From Lachnoanaerobaculum orale (GTDB lineage Bacteria > Bacillota > Clostridia > Lachnospirales > Lachnospiraceae), in assembly GCF_003862485.1 (NCBI RefSeq), contig NZ_RRCM01000001.1, forward strand, positions 580,443 to 644,442: a stretch of DNA of 64,000 nucleotides, given 5' to 3'. This document shows, one piece after another, positions 45,393-54,574 of this stretch (position 1 is the stretch's first letter; every line of letters begins with the position of its first letter). The notes under the pieces are model-generated. The model was not told where the DNA came from. It saw only the letters and a program-made list of their open reading frames with translations, and did no database searches. The translations under genes and the position numbers were made by a program.

Positions 45393-46286
45393 ATGAAAAG
45401 ATTATCAGATTATTGTAAAGAAAAATTTGGAACAAAAGTGTACAGATTGGCACTTAGCAGCGGAGCCACCTATCCCAACCGTGACGGAAAGGTTGGGGTG
45501 GGTGGCTGTAGTTTTTGCTCTGAAAAGGGTTCAGGTGAGTTTGCCATAGATGTTATGGATTTGGACTTGCAGATAGAAAGAGCCAAGGCGCTTATATCAA
45601 AAAAGTTTCCAAACTCGATAAATGCAGCCGACAGAAAGTATATCGCATATTTTCAATCATTTTCAAATACCTACGGTGATACTAAAAGACTCATCGGTTT
45701 GTTTGAACGAGCTATAAATAAGGATGAGGTAGTGGCACTTTCCGTTGCTACAAGACCAGATTGCTTCAGTGAAGAGATGTTAAATTCGCTTGAGAGATTA
45801 AATAAAATCAAACCTGTTTGGATTGAACTGGGGCTACAGACAATAAATGAAAATACGGCAAGGGCTTTTAACAGAGGTTATACGCTTGATGTATTTGAAA
45901 AGACATATACCGAGCTGAAGAAAAGGAATTTTGAAGTAATAGTTCATATGATTCTCGGTTTACCCGGTGAGAGTGAAGAGGATATGTATGCAACAGTTAA
46001 GTATTTAAGTAAAAAGAATATAGACGGCATTAAAATACACGGACTTCATATTTTAAAAGGGACAAGACTTGCAAGCGAGTATGAAAAGCATCCATTTAAG
46101 ATAATGAGCCTTGAAGAGTATACAAGGGTGCTTATAAATTGCCTGAAGCTCTTACCAAAAGACACAGTTGTTCACAGAATGACAGGTGACGGAGATAAAA
46201 GAGTCTTGATTGAGCCTCAGTGGAGTGCGGATAAGAAAAGGGTGCTTAATTATATCAATAAGAAGATAAAAGAAGAACTTTTATAA
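45393..46286 (+). CDS. TIGR01212/YhcC-type radical SAM protein, first cluster Cys missing
   Basis: 297 residues with the family pattern PNRDG, GGCSFCS, FQSFSNTYG, TRPDCF, ELGLQT and HMILGLPGE. In relatives the residue before PNRDG is Cys (the first ligand of the radical SAM cluster); here residue 27 is Tyr (TAT, one base from TGT), leaving only Cys39 and Cys42. The enzyme may therefore have lost activity, or the base could be an error. The normal role is not established; relatives are associated with tRNA or sulfur metabolism. Confidence 0.8.
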   Translation: MKRLSDYCKEKFGTKVYRLALSSGATYPNRDGKVGVGGCSFCSEKGSGEFAIDVMDLDLQIERAKALISKKFPNSINAADRKYIAYFQSFSNTYGDTKRLIGLFERAINKDEVVALSVATRPDCFSEEMLNSLERLNKIKPVWIELGLQTINENTARAFNRGYTLDVFEKTYTELKKRNFEVIVHMILGLPGESEEDMYATVKYLSKKNIDGIKIHGLHILKGTRLASEYEKHPFKIMSLEEYTRVLINCLKLLPKDTVVHRMTGDGDKRVLIEPQWSADKKRVLNYINKKIKEELL

Positions 46287-46346
46287 GGCTTGCAAGAACA
46301 TATGTTTTGGTCTACAATGAAGTAAAGAAAAGTTTTTAGAGGTACT

Positions 46347-48548
46347 ATGTCTACTATATATGATAAATTAAATGATAAACAAAAGCAGGCTGTTTTTACT
46401 ACAGAAGGACCGCTTTTGCTTTTGGCAGGTGCGGGTTCAGGTAAAACAGGTGTACTTATGCATAGGATTGCATATTTGATAAATGACAAGCATATAGATC
46501 CGTACAATATAATGGCGATAACCTTTACCAATAAGGCTGCCAAGGAGATGAAGGAGAGAATAACCAATCTTATCGGAGAAGACGGCAATTTTGTTTGGGT
46601 TATGACTTTCCACTCAAGCTGTGTAAGATTCCTTAGAAGATTTATAGATAAGATAGGTTTTGACAATAACTTCACTATATATGACAGTGACGACCAAAGA
46701 ACTCTTATGAAAAAAATCTTTAAGGAGAATGATATCAACTCAAGGGTTTATAAGGAAAGAGCGGTACTGAATGCCATATCAAATTGTAAAAATGAGCTGA
46801 TTTCACCGGTTGAGTATATGAAGTCAGCCACAGACAGCTATGAAAAGGGCGTGGCGAAGCTTTATGAAATATATCAAAGCACTTTAAAAAAGAATAATGC
46901 TCTGGATTTTGACGATCTGATTTGCAGGAGTGTGGAGCTGTTTGAGAACTGTCCCGATGTACTTGATTATTATCAAAACAGATTCAGATATATTATGGTA
47001 GACGAGTATCAGGATACCAATACGGCACAGTTCAGGCTTATATACCTTTTGGCACAGAAATACAAAAATATCTGTGTGGTAGGTGACGATGACCAGAGTA
47101 TTTATAAGTTCAGAGGTGCAAATATTGAGAATATCCTAAGCTTTGAAGACAAGTTTGATGATGTAAAGGTTATTAAGCTTGAACAAAATTACAGATCTAC
47201 AGGCAATATTCTGGACGCGGCAAATGCTGTTATAAAAAATAACAGAGGCAGAAAGGATAAGAGCCTTTGGACAGAGGGAGAGACAGGAGCCAATATAGAA
47301 CTGCAACAGTTTGCAAATGCCAATGCCGAAGCGGATTATATAATAAAGGATATAAGGTCCAAGGCAAATGACAATTTCAAAGATTTTGCCGTACTTTACA
47401 GGACCAATGCACAGTCCAGACTTTTGGAGGAGAGATGTGTTGCACTCGGAGTGCCTTATCAGCTTGTAGGAGGTGTGAACTTCTACCAAAGGAAAGAAAT
47501 AAAGGATGTACTTGCCTACCTTAAGACAATTGCAAACGGAAGCGACGATATTGCACTGCTTAGAATAATAAATGTGCCCAAGAGAGGAATAGGTGCGACC
47601 ACCATTTCAAAAGTGGTTGATTATGCCAATGAAAACGGTATCAGCCTATATGATGCTATGACTATCTGTGAAAATATAGGAATAGGTAAGTCGGCGGATA
47701 AAATCAAGAGCTTTATTGCAATGATTGAAGAATTCAGAGACAAGGTGGCACAAAAGGCAAATATTGCAAATATGATTGAAGAACTCCTGGATAGAACGGG
47801 TTATATACAGAGTCTGTATGATGAGGGTGAAATCGAAGGAGAGAGCAGAAAAGAAAATATAGAAGAGCTTGTAAACAAGTCGGTTGACTATGAGGACGGT
47901 GAGCTTTCACTTTTCCTTGAAGAGGTATCTTTGGTTGCGGATATTGACAGAATGGATGAAAATGCCGACAGAATCACTCTTATGACTTTACACGGTGCCA
48001 AAGGGCTTGAGTTTGATACTGTATACCTTGCAGGCATGGAAGAGGGGCTTTTTCCAAGTGCTATGAGTTCAAACTCAAGAGAGGACTTGGAGGAGGAGAG
48101 AAGACTTGCCTATGTAGGTATTACAAGGGCTAAGAAAAACCTGATCTTAACCTCAGCAAAGCAAAGAATGATAAACGGTGAGACAAGGTACTCTCTGCTT
48201 TCAAGATTTGTAAGTGAAATTCCAAGGGATTTACTTAATAAACATGTGCTTGACAGTGAAAAAAAGTATACGCAGAGGACTTATTCTTACGATGAAGCTC
48301 TGCCTTGGGAGAATAAGTCTAAACCTGATAATGTCAAAAACACTTTGAATTTCGGAAAGCAGTTTAAGGTGGAAAGACCAAAAAGCCTTGATTACAAGGT
48401 GGGAGATACTGTAAAGCATATAAAGTTCGGTATCGGTAAGGTGCTTGAAATAGTGGACGGAGAAAAGGATTTTGAAGTAAAGGTGAATTTTGAAAAATTC
48501 GGCATAAAAAAGATGTATGCGGGATTTGCCAAGTTGGAAAAAGTATGA
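46347..48548 (+). CDS. pcrA: UvrD/PcrA-type DNA helicase
   Basis: 733 residues, a superfamily 1A helicase: motif I AGAGSGKT, motif Ia ITFTNKAAKEM, motif II VDEYQDTN, motif III GDDDQSIYKFRGA, motif IV EQNYRST, motif V LMTLHGAKGLEFD and motif VI YVGITRAKKNL. It unwinds DNA in repair and replication. The C-terminal region carries the KVGDTVKHIKFGIGKV tail seen in Firmicutes PcrA. Full length for the family. Confidence 0.95.
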   Translation: MSTIYDKLNDKQKQAVFTTEGPLLLLAGAGSGKTGVLMHRIAYLINDKHIDPYNIMAITFTNKAAKEMKERITNLIGEDGNFVWVMTFHSSCVRFLRRFIDKIGFDNNFTIYDSDDQRTLMKKIFKENDINSRVYKERAVLNAISNCKNELISPVEYMKSATDSYEKGVAKLYEIYQSTLKKNNALDFDDLICRSVELFENCPDVLDYYQNRFRYIMVDEYQDTNTAQFRLIYLLAQKYKNICVVGDDDQSIYKFRGANIENILSFEDKFDDVKVIKLEQNYRSTGNILDAANAVIKNNRGRKDKSLWTEGETGANIELQQFANANAEADYIIKDIRSKANDNFKDFAVLYRTNAQSRLLEERCVALGVPYQLVGGVNFYQRKEIKDVLAYLKTIANGSDDIALLRIINVPKRGIGATTISKVVDYANENGISLYDAMTICENIGIGKSADKIKSFIAMIEEFRDKVAQKANIANMIEELLDRTGYIQSLYDEGEIEGESRKENIEELVNKSVDYEDGELSLFLEEVSLVADIDRMDENADRITLMTLHGAKGLEFDTVYLAGMEEGLFPSAMSSNSREDLEEERRLAYVGITRAKKNLILTSAKQRMINGETRYSLLSRFVSEIPRDLLNKHVLDSEKKYTQRTYSYDEALPWENKSKPDNVKNTLNFGKQFKVERPKSLDYKVGDTVKHIKFGIGKVLEIVDGEKDFEVKVNFEKFGIKKMYAGFAKLEKV

Positions 48549-48624
48549 TAAAATTCTTTAATTGAGTGGTTAAGCTTAACGGCTGACTTGATATGAAAAT
48601 ATATCTTTAAAGAGAGGTATGGTT

Positions 48625-48891
48625 ATGGATAAATTTAATGATTTGAGTTCCAAGATGGAAGAATTGGTTAATGCTTCAAGACTTAACAGGCTGTTGACTA
48701 AGAAGGAAGAAGATGAGAAGAAGAAAAATACCATTATATGGGTTTTGGCTATTATCGGTGCTATTGCCGCTGTAGCAGGTATTGCATTTGCGGTATATAA
48801 GTTCTTCACACCGGATTATCTTGAAGATTTCGAAGATGACTTCGATGATGATTTTGACTATGACTTTGATGATGATGAAAAAGAAGATTAA
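48625..48891 (+). CDS. Small membrane protein with acidic C-terminal tail
   Basis: 88 residues: N-terminal charged helix (30 residues), one membrane helix (IIWVLAIIGAIAAVAGIAFA), and a 23-residue tail almost wholly Asp/Glu/Phe/Tyr. The ATG at 48625 follows AGAGAGG by 7 bases; the ATG at 48619 is too close. Its family may relate to small DUF4366-type proteins, but I am not sure. A terminator follows. Confidence 0.65.
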   Translation: MDKFNDLSSKMEELVNASRLNRLLTKKEEDEKKKNTIIWVLAIIGAIAAVAGIAFAVYKFFTPDYLEDFEDDFDDDFDYDFDDDEKED

Positions 48892-48904
48892 TTTTTAAAT
48901 GTGG

Positions 48905-48931
48905 ATGGCGACCTTTTGGTCGCCATATTTT
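48905..48931 (+). terminator. Intrinsic terminator
   Basis: Perfect 9-bp stem (ATGGCGACC/GGTCGCCAT) with a TTTT loop and a short T tract. Confidence 0.75.
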
Positions 48932-48970
48932 GTAAGAGGATAAATATTTGTAATATCTTGTGAGGTGATG

Positions 48971-50398
48971 ATGAAAAAAGGTGATATCTTAAGCGGACAG
49001 ATTGTGGAAAGTAATTTTCCCGACAGTGCATATGCAGACTGTGAAGGCGAAAAAGTGCTTATAAAAAAGGGTATCCTGGGTCAGACCGTAGAGTTTGCAG
49101 TTACAAAAAAGAGAAAGGGTAAGCTTGAGGGCAGAGTCTTAAATGTGGTGGAGAAGTCTTGGCTTGAAGACAATGAAAACCCTTGTATACATTATGAAAC
49201 CTGTGGAGGATGTACATATCAGACATTAAGCTATGAAAATCAGCTTAAATTAAAGGATGAGCAGCTGCGAGCGCTTATGGAAGGTGCTACAGACAATGAT
49301 TTTTTGTGGGAGGGAGTTATTCCGTCACCGAAGTATCTTGCATACAGAAATAAAATGGAGTTTTCATTCGGTGATGAGAAAAAAGACGGAGACCTTGCAC
49401 TTGGTATGCACAAGAAAGGCAGTCACTATGATATAGTAAATGTATTCGGATGTAAGATAGTTGACAGTGATTTTACAAAGTTGCTTGAGCTTACATTAAA
49501 CTTTTTTAAGGAGAGAAATATATCTTATTTTCACAAAAATACTCATACCGGTTTTTTAAGACATTTACTTGTGAGAAGAAGTGAGTACAATAGTGAAATA
49601 CTTATTTCACTTGTAACTACAAGCAGCTTCGGATTTGTAGAGGACCCGAATGTGCGTAAAGAAGCATCCATACTTGGTGATGCCGAGATTGCGCTGATAA
49701 GAGAGTGGGCGGATTATATAAAGAGTGAGTGCGACAAGGGAATTTTAAACGGCAGTATCGGGGGTATTTTGCATACAAAGAATGATTCATATGCCGATGC
49801 CGTGTTAAATCAAGGTACCACTTTGCTTTACGGTAAGGACTATATCACAGAGAGATTAAACGGACTTGACTTTAAGATAACTCCGTTCTCATTCTTCCAG
49901 ACAAATTCCAAGGGAGCGGAAGTGTTATACAATGTTGCAGGAAAGTATCTTGGAAATACGGAAGGTAAGTCGGTATTTGACCTGTATTCAGGTACAGGAA
50001 CCATTGCACAGCTTTTGGCACCGAAGTCTGAGAAAGTCTACGGCGTGGAAATCGTTGAAGAGGCTGTGGAGGCCGCTATAGAAAATGCAAAGAAAAACGG
50101 TCTTTACAACTGTGAATTTATAGCCGGTGATGTCTTAAAGGTTGTGGATACTCTAGGATTTAATCCGGATATCATTATACTTGATCCTCCAAGAGACGGA
50201 ATACACCCGAAAGCATTGCCGAAGATACTCGAATTCGGTGCAAAGAAAATAGTGTATATTTCATGTAAGCCTACATCATTTGTGCGAGACCTTAAGATAA
50301 TGGAAGCCGCAGGCTACAGAATGGAAAAATGTGTGGGAGTAGACATGTTTCCAAACACAGTTAATTGTGAGGCGGTTGTTATGCTGTCGCGACCGTAG
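48971..50398 (+). CDS. rlmCD: 23S rRNA (uracil-5-)-methyltransferase RlmCD/RumA
   Basis: 475 residues. An N-terminal TRAM domain (GQIVESNFPDSAYA), the [4Fe-4S] cysteines (CIHYETCGGC and a later Cys), the SAM-binding region (FDLYSGTGTIAQLL), DPPRDG and the catalytic Cys in YISCKPTSF are all present. It makes 5-methyluridine in 23S rRNA. It ends LSRP, and the last bases lie in a 25-bp repeat found again at 56400. Relatives in this family often carry a further tail of about 90 residues, which survives in the second copy at 54572, so this 3' end may be rebuilt. Confidence 0.9.
   Translation: MKKGDILSGQIVESNFPDSAYADCEGEKVLIKKGILGQTVEFAVTKKRKGKLEGRVLNVVEKSWLEDNENPCIHYETCGGCTYQTLSYENQLKLKDEQLRALMEGATDNDFLWEGVIPSPKYLAYRNKMEFSFGDEKKDGDLALGMHKKGSHYDIVNVFGCKIVDSDFTKLLELTLNFFKERNISYFHKNTHTGFLRHLLVRRSEYNSEILISLVTTSSFGFVEDPNVRKEASILGDAEIALIREWADYIKSECDKGILNGSIGGILHTKNDSYADAVLNQGTTLLYGKDYITERLNGLDFKITPFSFFQTNSKGAEVLYNVAGKYLGNTEGKSVFDLYSGTGTIAQLLAPKSEKVYGVEIVEEAVEAAIENAKKNGLYNCEFIAGDVLKVVDTLGFNPDIIILDPPRDGIHPKALPKILEFGAKKIVYISCKPTSFVRDLKIMEAAGYRMEKCVGVDMFPNTVNCEAVVMLSRP
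50134..50376 (+). repeat. 243-bp direct repeat, copy A (inside rlmCD)
   Basis: The segment from CTTAAAGGTTGTGGATAC to GAGGCGGT matches 54572-54814 without gaps and with high identity, including a block of more than 40 identical bases near its end. The two copies flank the ars operon. Confidence 0.88.
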
Positions 50399-50408
50399 GG
50401 AAGCGAGA
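50384..50408 (+). repeat. 25-bp perfect direct repeat, left copy
   Basis: Begins CTGTCGCGACC and contains the palindrome GTCGCGAC. It is identical to 56400-56424. It covers the last codons and stop of rlmCD. The 260 bases downstream (50399-50660) hold no convincing gene and are richer in G+C than the surroundings at first. Confidence 0.9.
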
Positions 50409-50635
50409 GCATTACAAACCACCCATGCAATAGCCGTCCGTGATTGTCAAGTGCGAAGCACGCAGACAGAACGGAAACGGCGAACTGCGGAGGCGGTAGC
50501 TTTGAGTAAGCCGTATTTTTTGTGAGAAAAATCAACTAAGTAGATACAAGTCAAAGATACCAAGATTATCCGGAAACATTTTTGATATCTCAGATAATAA
50601 GACTTGTCAAGGAGAACAATTAGTGATACGATCAA

Positions 50636-50657
50636 CATATCAAAAAAAAATGATGTG
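50636..50657 (+). promoter_or_regulatory. Candidate ArsR operator upstream of arsR
   Basis: Begins CATATCAAAAAAA and ends TGATGTG. It matches 19 of 22 positions with the site at 50982-51003, and the ends resemble the ATCAA...TTGAT half sites of ArsR-family operators. Confidence 0.55.
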
Positions 50658-50667
50658 AGGGGCTTTC

Positions 50668-50949
50668 ATGAAGAGAGATTTAGTGAAAACTGCAAAGATA
50701 TTTAAAGCCTTTTCAGTAGCGATTCGCCTAGAGATATTGGATTTATTGAAAAATGGAGAACTGTGTGCCTGTGTTTTACTGGAAAAACTGGATTTAACGC
50801 AATCAGGCTTGTCATACCATATGAAAATATTGATAGAGTCAGGAATTGTTACAGCAAGAGAAGAAGGTAAGTGGGTTTACTACACTATATCTGAACAAGG
50901 AAGACAAAAAATAATACAGATGTTTTTAGAATCTACTGCAAGAAATTAG
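50668..50949 (+). CDS. arsR: ArsR-type metalloregulator
   Basis: 93 residues, winged helix: the metal-sensing motif ELCACVLLEKL (ELCVCDL-type, Cys pair) and the recognition helix LTQSGLSYHMKIL. It represses the ars operon until As(III) binds the Cys residues. GAGGGGC lies before the ATG. Its stop codon lies in a perfect 24-bp palindrome at 50946. It is the first gene of arsR-arsD-arsA-acr3. Confidence 0.92.
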   Translation: MKRDLVKTAKIFKAFSVAIRLEILDLLKNGELCACVLLEKLDLTQSGLSYHMKILIESGIVTAREEGKWVYYTISEQGRQKIIQMFLESTARN

Positions 50950-50969
50950 TTACCCTTAAGGGTAACTAA
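50946..50969 (+). promoter_or_regulatory. Perfect 24-bp palindrome at the arsR stop
   Basis: TTAGTTACCCTT followed directly by its reverse complement, then A residues. It may be a hairpin that limits read-through from arsR or an operator. No T tract follows, so it is not a standard terminator on the plus strand. Confidence 0.6.
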
Positions 50970-50981
50970 AAAAATACTCTT

Positions 50982-51003
50982 CATATCAAAAAAACTTGAT
51001 GTA
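50982..51003 (+). promoter_or_regulatory. Candidate ArsR operator upstream of arsD
   Basis: Nearly identical to 50636-50657, with ATCAA (50985-50989) and TTGAT (50996-51000) as inverted half sites 6 bases apart. It suggests a second ArsR-controlled start point inside the operon. Confidence 0.55.
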
Positions 51004-51047
51004 TCGATGAAATCTAATTTAACCAATTAAAGAAAGGGTGTAAAAAA

Positions 51048-51470
51048 ATGAAAAGAATGTCAATTTATGAACCGGCCATGTGTTGTGATACAGGTGTTTG
51101 CGGAGTTAATGTGGATCCTGAGCTTGTACGTATTTCAACAGTGATTAACAACTTGAAGAAAAATGGTATCACTATTGAAAGATACAATTTATCAAGTAAG
51201 CCAATGGCATTTGTCAATAATAACAAGGTAAAAGAGGCTTTGGATAAAAATGGAACCGATAGTCTTCCATTATTTCTTGTGGACGAGGATATAGTCATAG
51301 AGGGCAGATATCCAAAGAATGAAGAAATAATGGAACTTTTACAAATCTCTAAAGATTATCTTGAAAGTAGTAAGCAAAATGGCTGTTGTTCTTCAGGTGA
51401 TGATTTTTGCTGTAGTGAAGATGAAGAACCGGATCAAGGGTGTTGTGGAAATAACAGCTCTTGTTGCTAA
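51048..51470 (+). CDS. arsD: ArsD arsenic metallochaperone
   Basis: 140 residues. The functional Cys12-Cys13 and Cys18 (MCCDTGVCGV) are present, with a thioredoxin-like fold (LPLFLVDEDIVIEGRYPKNEE). The tail holds four extra vicinal Cys pairs (CC at about 112, 120, 131 and 139), more than the classic two. It hands As(III) to ArsA. AAGGGTG is upstream of the ATG. Confidence 0.92.
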   Translation: MKRMSIYEPAMCCDTGVCGVNVDPELVRISTVINNLKKNGITIERYNLSSKPMAFVNNNKVKEALDKNGTDSLPLFLVDEDIVIEGRYPKNEEIMELLQISKDYLESSKQNGCCSSGDDFCCSEDEEPDQGCCGNNSSCC

Positions 51471-51479
51471 GGGGGAATT

Positions 51480-53210
51480 ATGAAGGAATTTAATCTTGCG
51501 GATATTAAATTAACAAAATATCTATTTTTCATAGGCAAGGGAGGTGTAGGTAAAACATCTACAGCTTGTGCAACAGCAGTGGCTTTAGCAGATGAAGGAA
51601 AGAAAGTACTGCTGATTAGTACAGACCCTGCTTCAAATCTTCAAGATGTTTTTGAAACAGAATTAGACGGTAAAGCAAAGCCAATTAAAGGAGTAGATAA
51701 TTTAGAAGTAATCAATCTGGATCCATTGGAAGCGGCACATAACTATAAAGAAAGTGTTGTAGCACCTTTTAGGGGTAAATTGCCTGATTCTGTTATTGAG
51801 AGTATGGAAGAACAGCTATCCGGATCTTGTACAGTAGAGATTGCTGCCTTTAATGAGTTTTCTAATTTTATTACAAATTCCAAGATCAATACAGACTATA
51901 ACCATATTATATTTGATACAGCACCTACAGGTCATACCCTTAGAATGCTACAGCTTCCTTCTGCTTGGACTGATTTTATCAGCGAAAGTACCCATGGAGC
52001 ATCCTGTTTAGGACAGTTATCAGGATTAGAGGCTAAAAAAGAAACCTATAAAAAGGTGGTTGAAAATTTATCAGATAAGAGTTTAACAACTCTGGTATTA
52101 GTTACAAGGCCTGATAAAACACCACTTAATGAGGTAGCCAGAGCATCAAAGGAGCTATCTGAGATTGGAATAAAAAATCAAATATTAGTGATTAATGGTA
52201 TCTTAGAAAATTATGATGATGACTTATCTGAAAGTATATTTAACAAACAAAAGTTAGCCCTTGAAAATATGCCGGATATGTTGACTGAGTTTGATACCTA
52301 TACAATTGCCTTGAGATCATACAATATTACCGGAATCGAATCTATAAGAAATCTCCTTAAGAAAGATCGAATAAATGAACAAAAAGTGGAAGTAGAAGGC
52401 AAACTCTTTAACTTAGATAATGTTGTTAGTGATCTTGTAAAAAACAATAGAAAAGTAATTTTTACTATGGGCAAGGGCGGTGTAGGAAAGACTACGATTG
52501 CATCTTCCGTTGCCCTCAAGCTAAGCAAACTTGGTAAAAAGGTACACCTGGCTACAACAGATCCCGCTGACCATATCAAATTTATGATAGATAGTTCAAG
52601 TGGAATATCTATGAGTCATATTGATGAAAAAGAAGAATTAAAAAAATATCAAGATGAAATACTTGAAAATGCAAGAAAAACAATGAGCGAGGATGATGTA
52701 GCTTACATTGAGGAAGATTTAAGATCACCATGTACACAGGAAATAGCTGTATTTAGAGCTTTTGCAGAGCTCGTGGAAAAAGCAGACGATGAGATAGTGG
52801 TGATTGATACTGCTCCTACAGGTCATACCTTGTTGTTGTTAGACTCAACTTTAAGTTATCATCAAGAAGTTCAAAGAACACAAGGACAGATACCTGAATC
52901 TGTAAAAAACTTGTTACCCAGATTAAGGGGAGAGGAAACAGAAGTATTAATCGTTAGCTTGGCGGAGGCTACCCCGTTTTATGAGGCATCTCGATTAGAA
53001 GAAGATCTAACAAGGGCATCCATTCATACCAATTGGTGGATTGTTAATTCTTCCTTGTATAAAGCAAATCCCGGTAACAAGATGTTATCTGCTAAAGCGA
53101 ATGAAGAAGTTAAGTGGATTAACAAAATCTTAGATCATACCTCAGGAAAGCTAGCCGTTATTGAATGGACAAAAGAAGACCTTTGTGGTGATAAACTTTA
53201 TCAGATATAA
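51480..53210 (+). CDS. arsA: ArsA arsenite-stimulated ATPase
   Basis: 576 residues in two homologous halves, each with a P-loop (GKGGVGKTS near 20 and GKGGVGKTT near 330) and a switch II motif (DTAPTGHTLR and DTAPTGHTLL). The Cys residues that bind As(III) are kept (SGSCTVE and RSPCTQE). It energises arsenite export. It starts 9 bases after arsD. The 90 bases after the stop hold a fragment reading EMESKVHKIIEKVEVI in one frame, probably a remnant. Confidence 0.93.
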   Translation: MKEFNLADIKLTKYLFFIGKGGVGKTSTACATAVALADEGKKVLLISTDPASNLQDVFETELDGKAKPIKGVDNLEVINLDPLEAAHNYKESVVAPFRGKLPDSVIESMEEQLSGSCTVEIAAFNEFSNFITNSKINTDYNHIIFDTAPTGHTLRMLQLPSAWTDFISESTHGASCLGQLSGLEAKKETYKKVVENLSDKSLTTLVLVTRPDKTPLNEVARASKELSEIGIKNQILVINGILENYDDDLSESIFNKQKLALENMPDMLTEFDTYTIALRSYNITGIESIRNLLKKDRINEQKVEVEGKLFNLDNVVSDLVKNNRKVIFTMGKGGVGKTTIASSVALKLSKLGKKVHLATTDPADHIKFMIDSSSGISMSHIDEKEELKKYQDEILENARKTMSEDDVAYIEEDLRSPCTQEIAVFRAFAELVEKADDEIVVIDTAPTGHTLLLLDSTLSYHQEVQRTQGQIPESVKNLLPRLRGEETEVLIVSLAEATPFYEASRLEEDLTRASIHTNWWIVNSSLYKANPGNKMLSAKANEEVKWINKILDHTSGKLAVIEWTKEDLCGDKLYQI

Positions 53211-53301
53211 GAAGAAAAAATGATGAAGAGTTTATACAAACCATTAAGGAGATGGAAAGTAAGGTTCATAAAATAATTGAGAAAGTTGAGGTGATTTAGG
53301 A

Positions 53302-54342
53302 ATGAAGAAAATGAATGGAATTGGTTTTTTTGAGAAAAACCTGACTTTTTGGGTGTTAATTTGTATGGTAATAGGCATATTTATTGGGAAATATTTTCCT
53401 TCTATTCCGGAATGGTTAGGAAAATTTGAGTTCTATAACGTGTCTATACCAACAACAATTTTACTTTGGATAATGATTTATCCAATGATGTTGAAAATTG
53501 ATTTTAGGAGTATCAAAGATATAGGAAAAAATCCTAAAGGTCTATTTATTACATGGTTTGTGAATTGGATCATTAAGCCACTCAGCATGTATTTAATCTC
53601 TTCCTTATTTTTCTTTATTATTTATAAAGGATTTATTCATAAGGAATTGGCATCAGAATATTTAGCCGGGGCGGTTTTACTCGGAGCTGCACCATGTACC
53701 GCAATGGTATTTGTATGGAGCAAGTTAACAAGAGGTGATAGTGCTTATACCTTAGTACAGGTAGCTAGTAACGACTTAATTATTTTGATTGCATATATAC
53801 CGATTGTGAGCTTCTTATTAAAGGTTGGAAATATAAATATTCCATGGGGAACACTTTTATTGTCCATTGTATTATTTATTGTTGTTCCTCTTGTTTTAAG
53901 CATGGTAACTAGAAGTATAATCATTAAAAATAAAGGGGAGGACTACCTGAATAAAACCTTTATCCCTGCATTTGATAAATACACTATGATGGGATTATTG
54001 TTGACGTTGATTATAATATTTTCATTTCAAGGACAGAAGATATTGGATCAGCCACTAAATATTATCCTTATTGCAATTCCTTTGATCATTCAAACTTTGT
54101 TTATATTTGTAATAACATTTTTCATGGCATATTTAGCAAAGCTGCCATTTTCAATTGCAGCTCCCTGTGGTATGATTGGTGCATCTAACTTTTTTGAGCT
54201 GTCCGTTGCAGTTTCTATATCTTTATTTGGGTTATTATCAGGAGCTACGCTAACAACTGTAGTAGGTGTTCTGGTTGAGGTTCCTGTTATGTTAGCCTTG
54301 GTAAAGTTTGCCAATTCTATGGAAAATAAATTTAATCGTTGA
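53302..54342 (+). CDS. acr3: Acr3-type arsenite efflux transporter
   Basis: 346 residues, ten membrane helices. The conserved Cys lies in GAAPCTAMVFVWSKL, and the family pattern SNDLIILIAYIP and APCGMIGASNFFELSVA is intact. It exports As(III). It follows arsA by 91 bases. The GGTG before the ATG is modest. The operon is complete except for arsenate reductase arsC. Confidence 0.93.
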   Translation: MKKMNGIGFFEKNLTFWVLICMVIGIFIGKYFPSIPEWLGKFEFYNVSIPTTILLWIMIYPMMLKIDFRSIKDIGKNPKGLFITWFVNWIIKPLSMYLISSLFFFIIYKGFIHKELASEYLAGAVLLGAAPCTAMVFVWSKLTRGDSAYTLVQVASNDLIILIAYIPIVSFLLKVGNINIPWGTLLLSIVLFIVVPLVLSMVTRSIIIKNKGEDYLNKTFIPAFDKYTMMGLLLTLIIIFSFQGQKILDQPLNIILIAIPLIIQTLFIFVITFFMAYLAKLPFSIAAPCGMIGASNFFELSVAVSISLFGLLSGATLTTVVGVLVEVPVMLALVKFANSMENKFNR

Positions 54343-54517
54343 ATAGGACCTGAATCATAAACGTCATAGTCTACACATATTTCTCATGATTGGGCAGGGC
54401 ACTATAGGTAAATCTGTTCCAAGACAGAAGAGAGATAAGTTAGAAGTTGTAGATAAGTATAAGTATCGAGTTTTATTTTTGGGGAAAATGTGGAGGTAGG
54501 GTATAAATGGATAATGG

Positions 54518-54574
54518 ATGGCTAAACCGGTCACAATTTTTGTTGGAGAGAACGGATTTGGAAAATCTACACTT
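54518..54574 (+). pseudogene. AAA/ABC ATPase N-terminal scrap
   Basis: In the frame opened by the ATG at 54518 the translation is AKPVTIFVGENGFGKSTL, an ATPase Walker A start (usual GENGSGKST). It is out of frame with the surrounding reading frame and ends where the rlmCD copy begins at 54572, marking a recombination join. Confidence 0.6.

Noticed and set aside
48820-48891. GAT/GAC-rich stretch as a DNA repeat array
   Set aside because: It is the coding sequence of the acidic protein tail, in frame, with no regular DNA unit.
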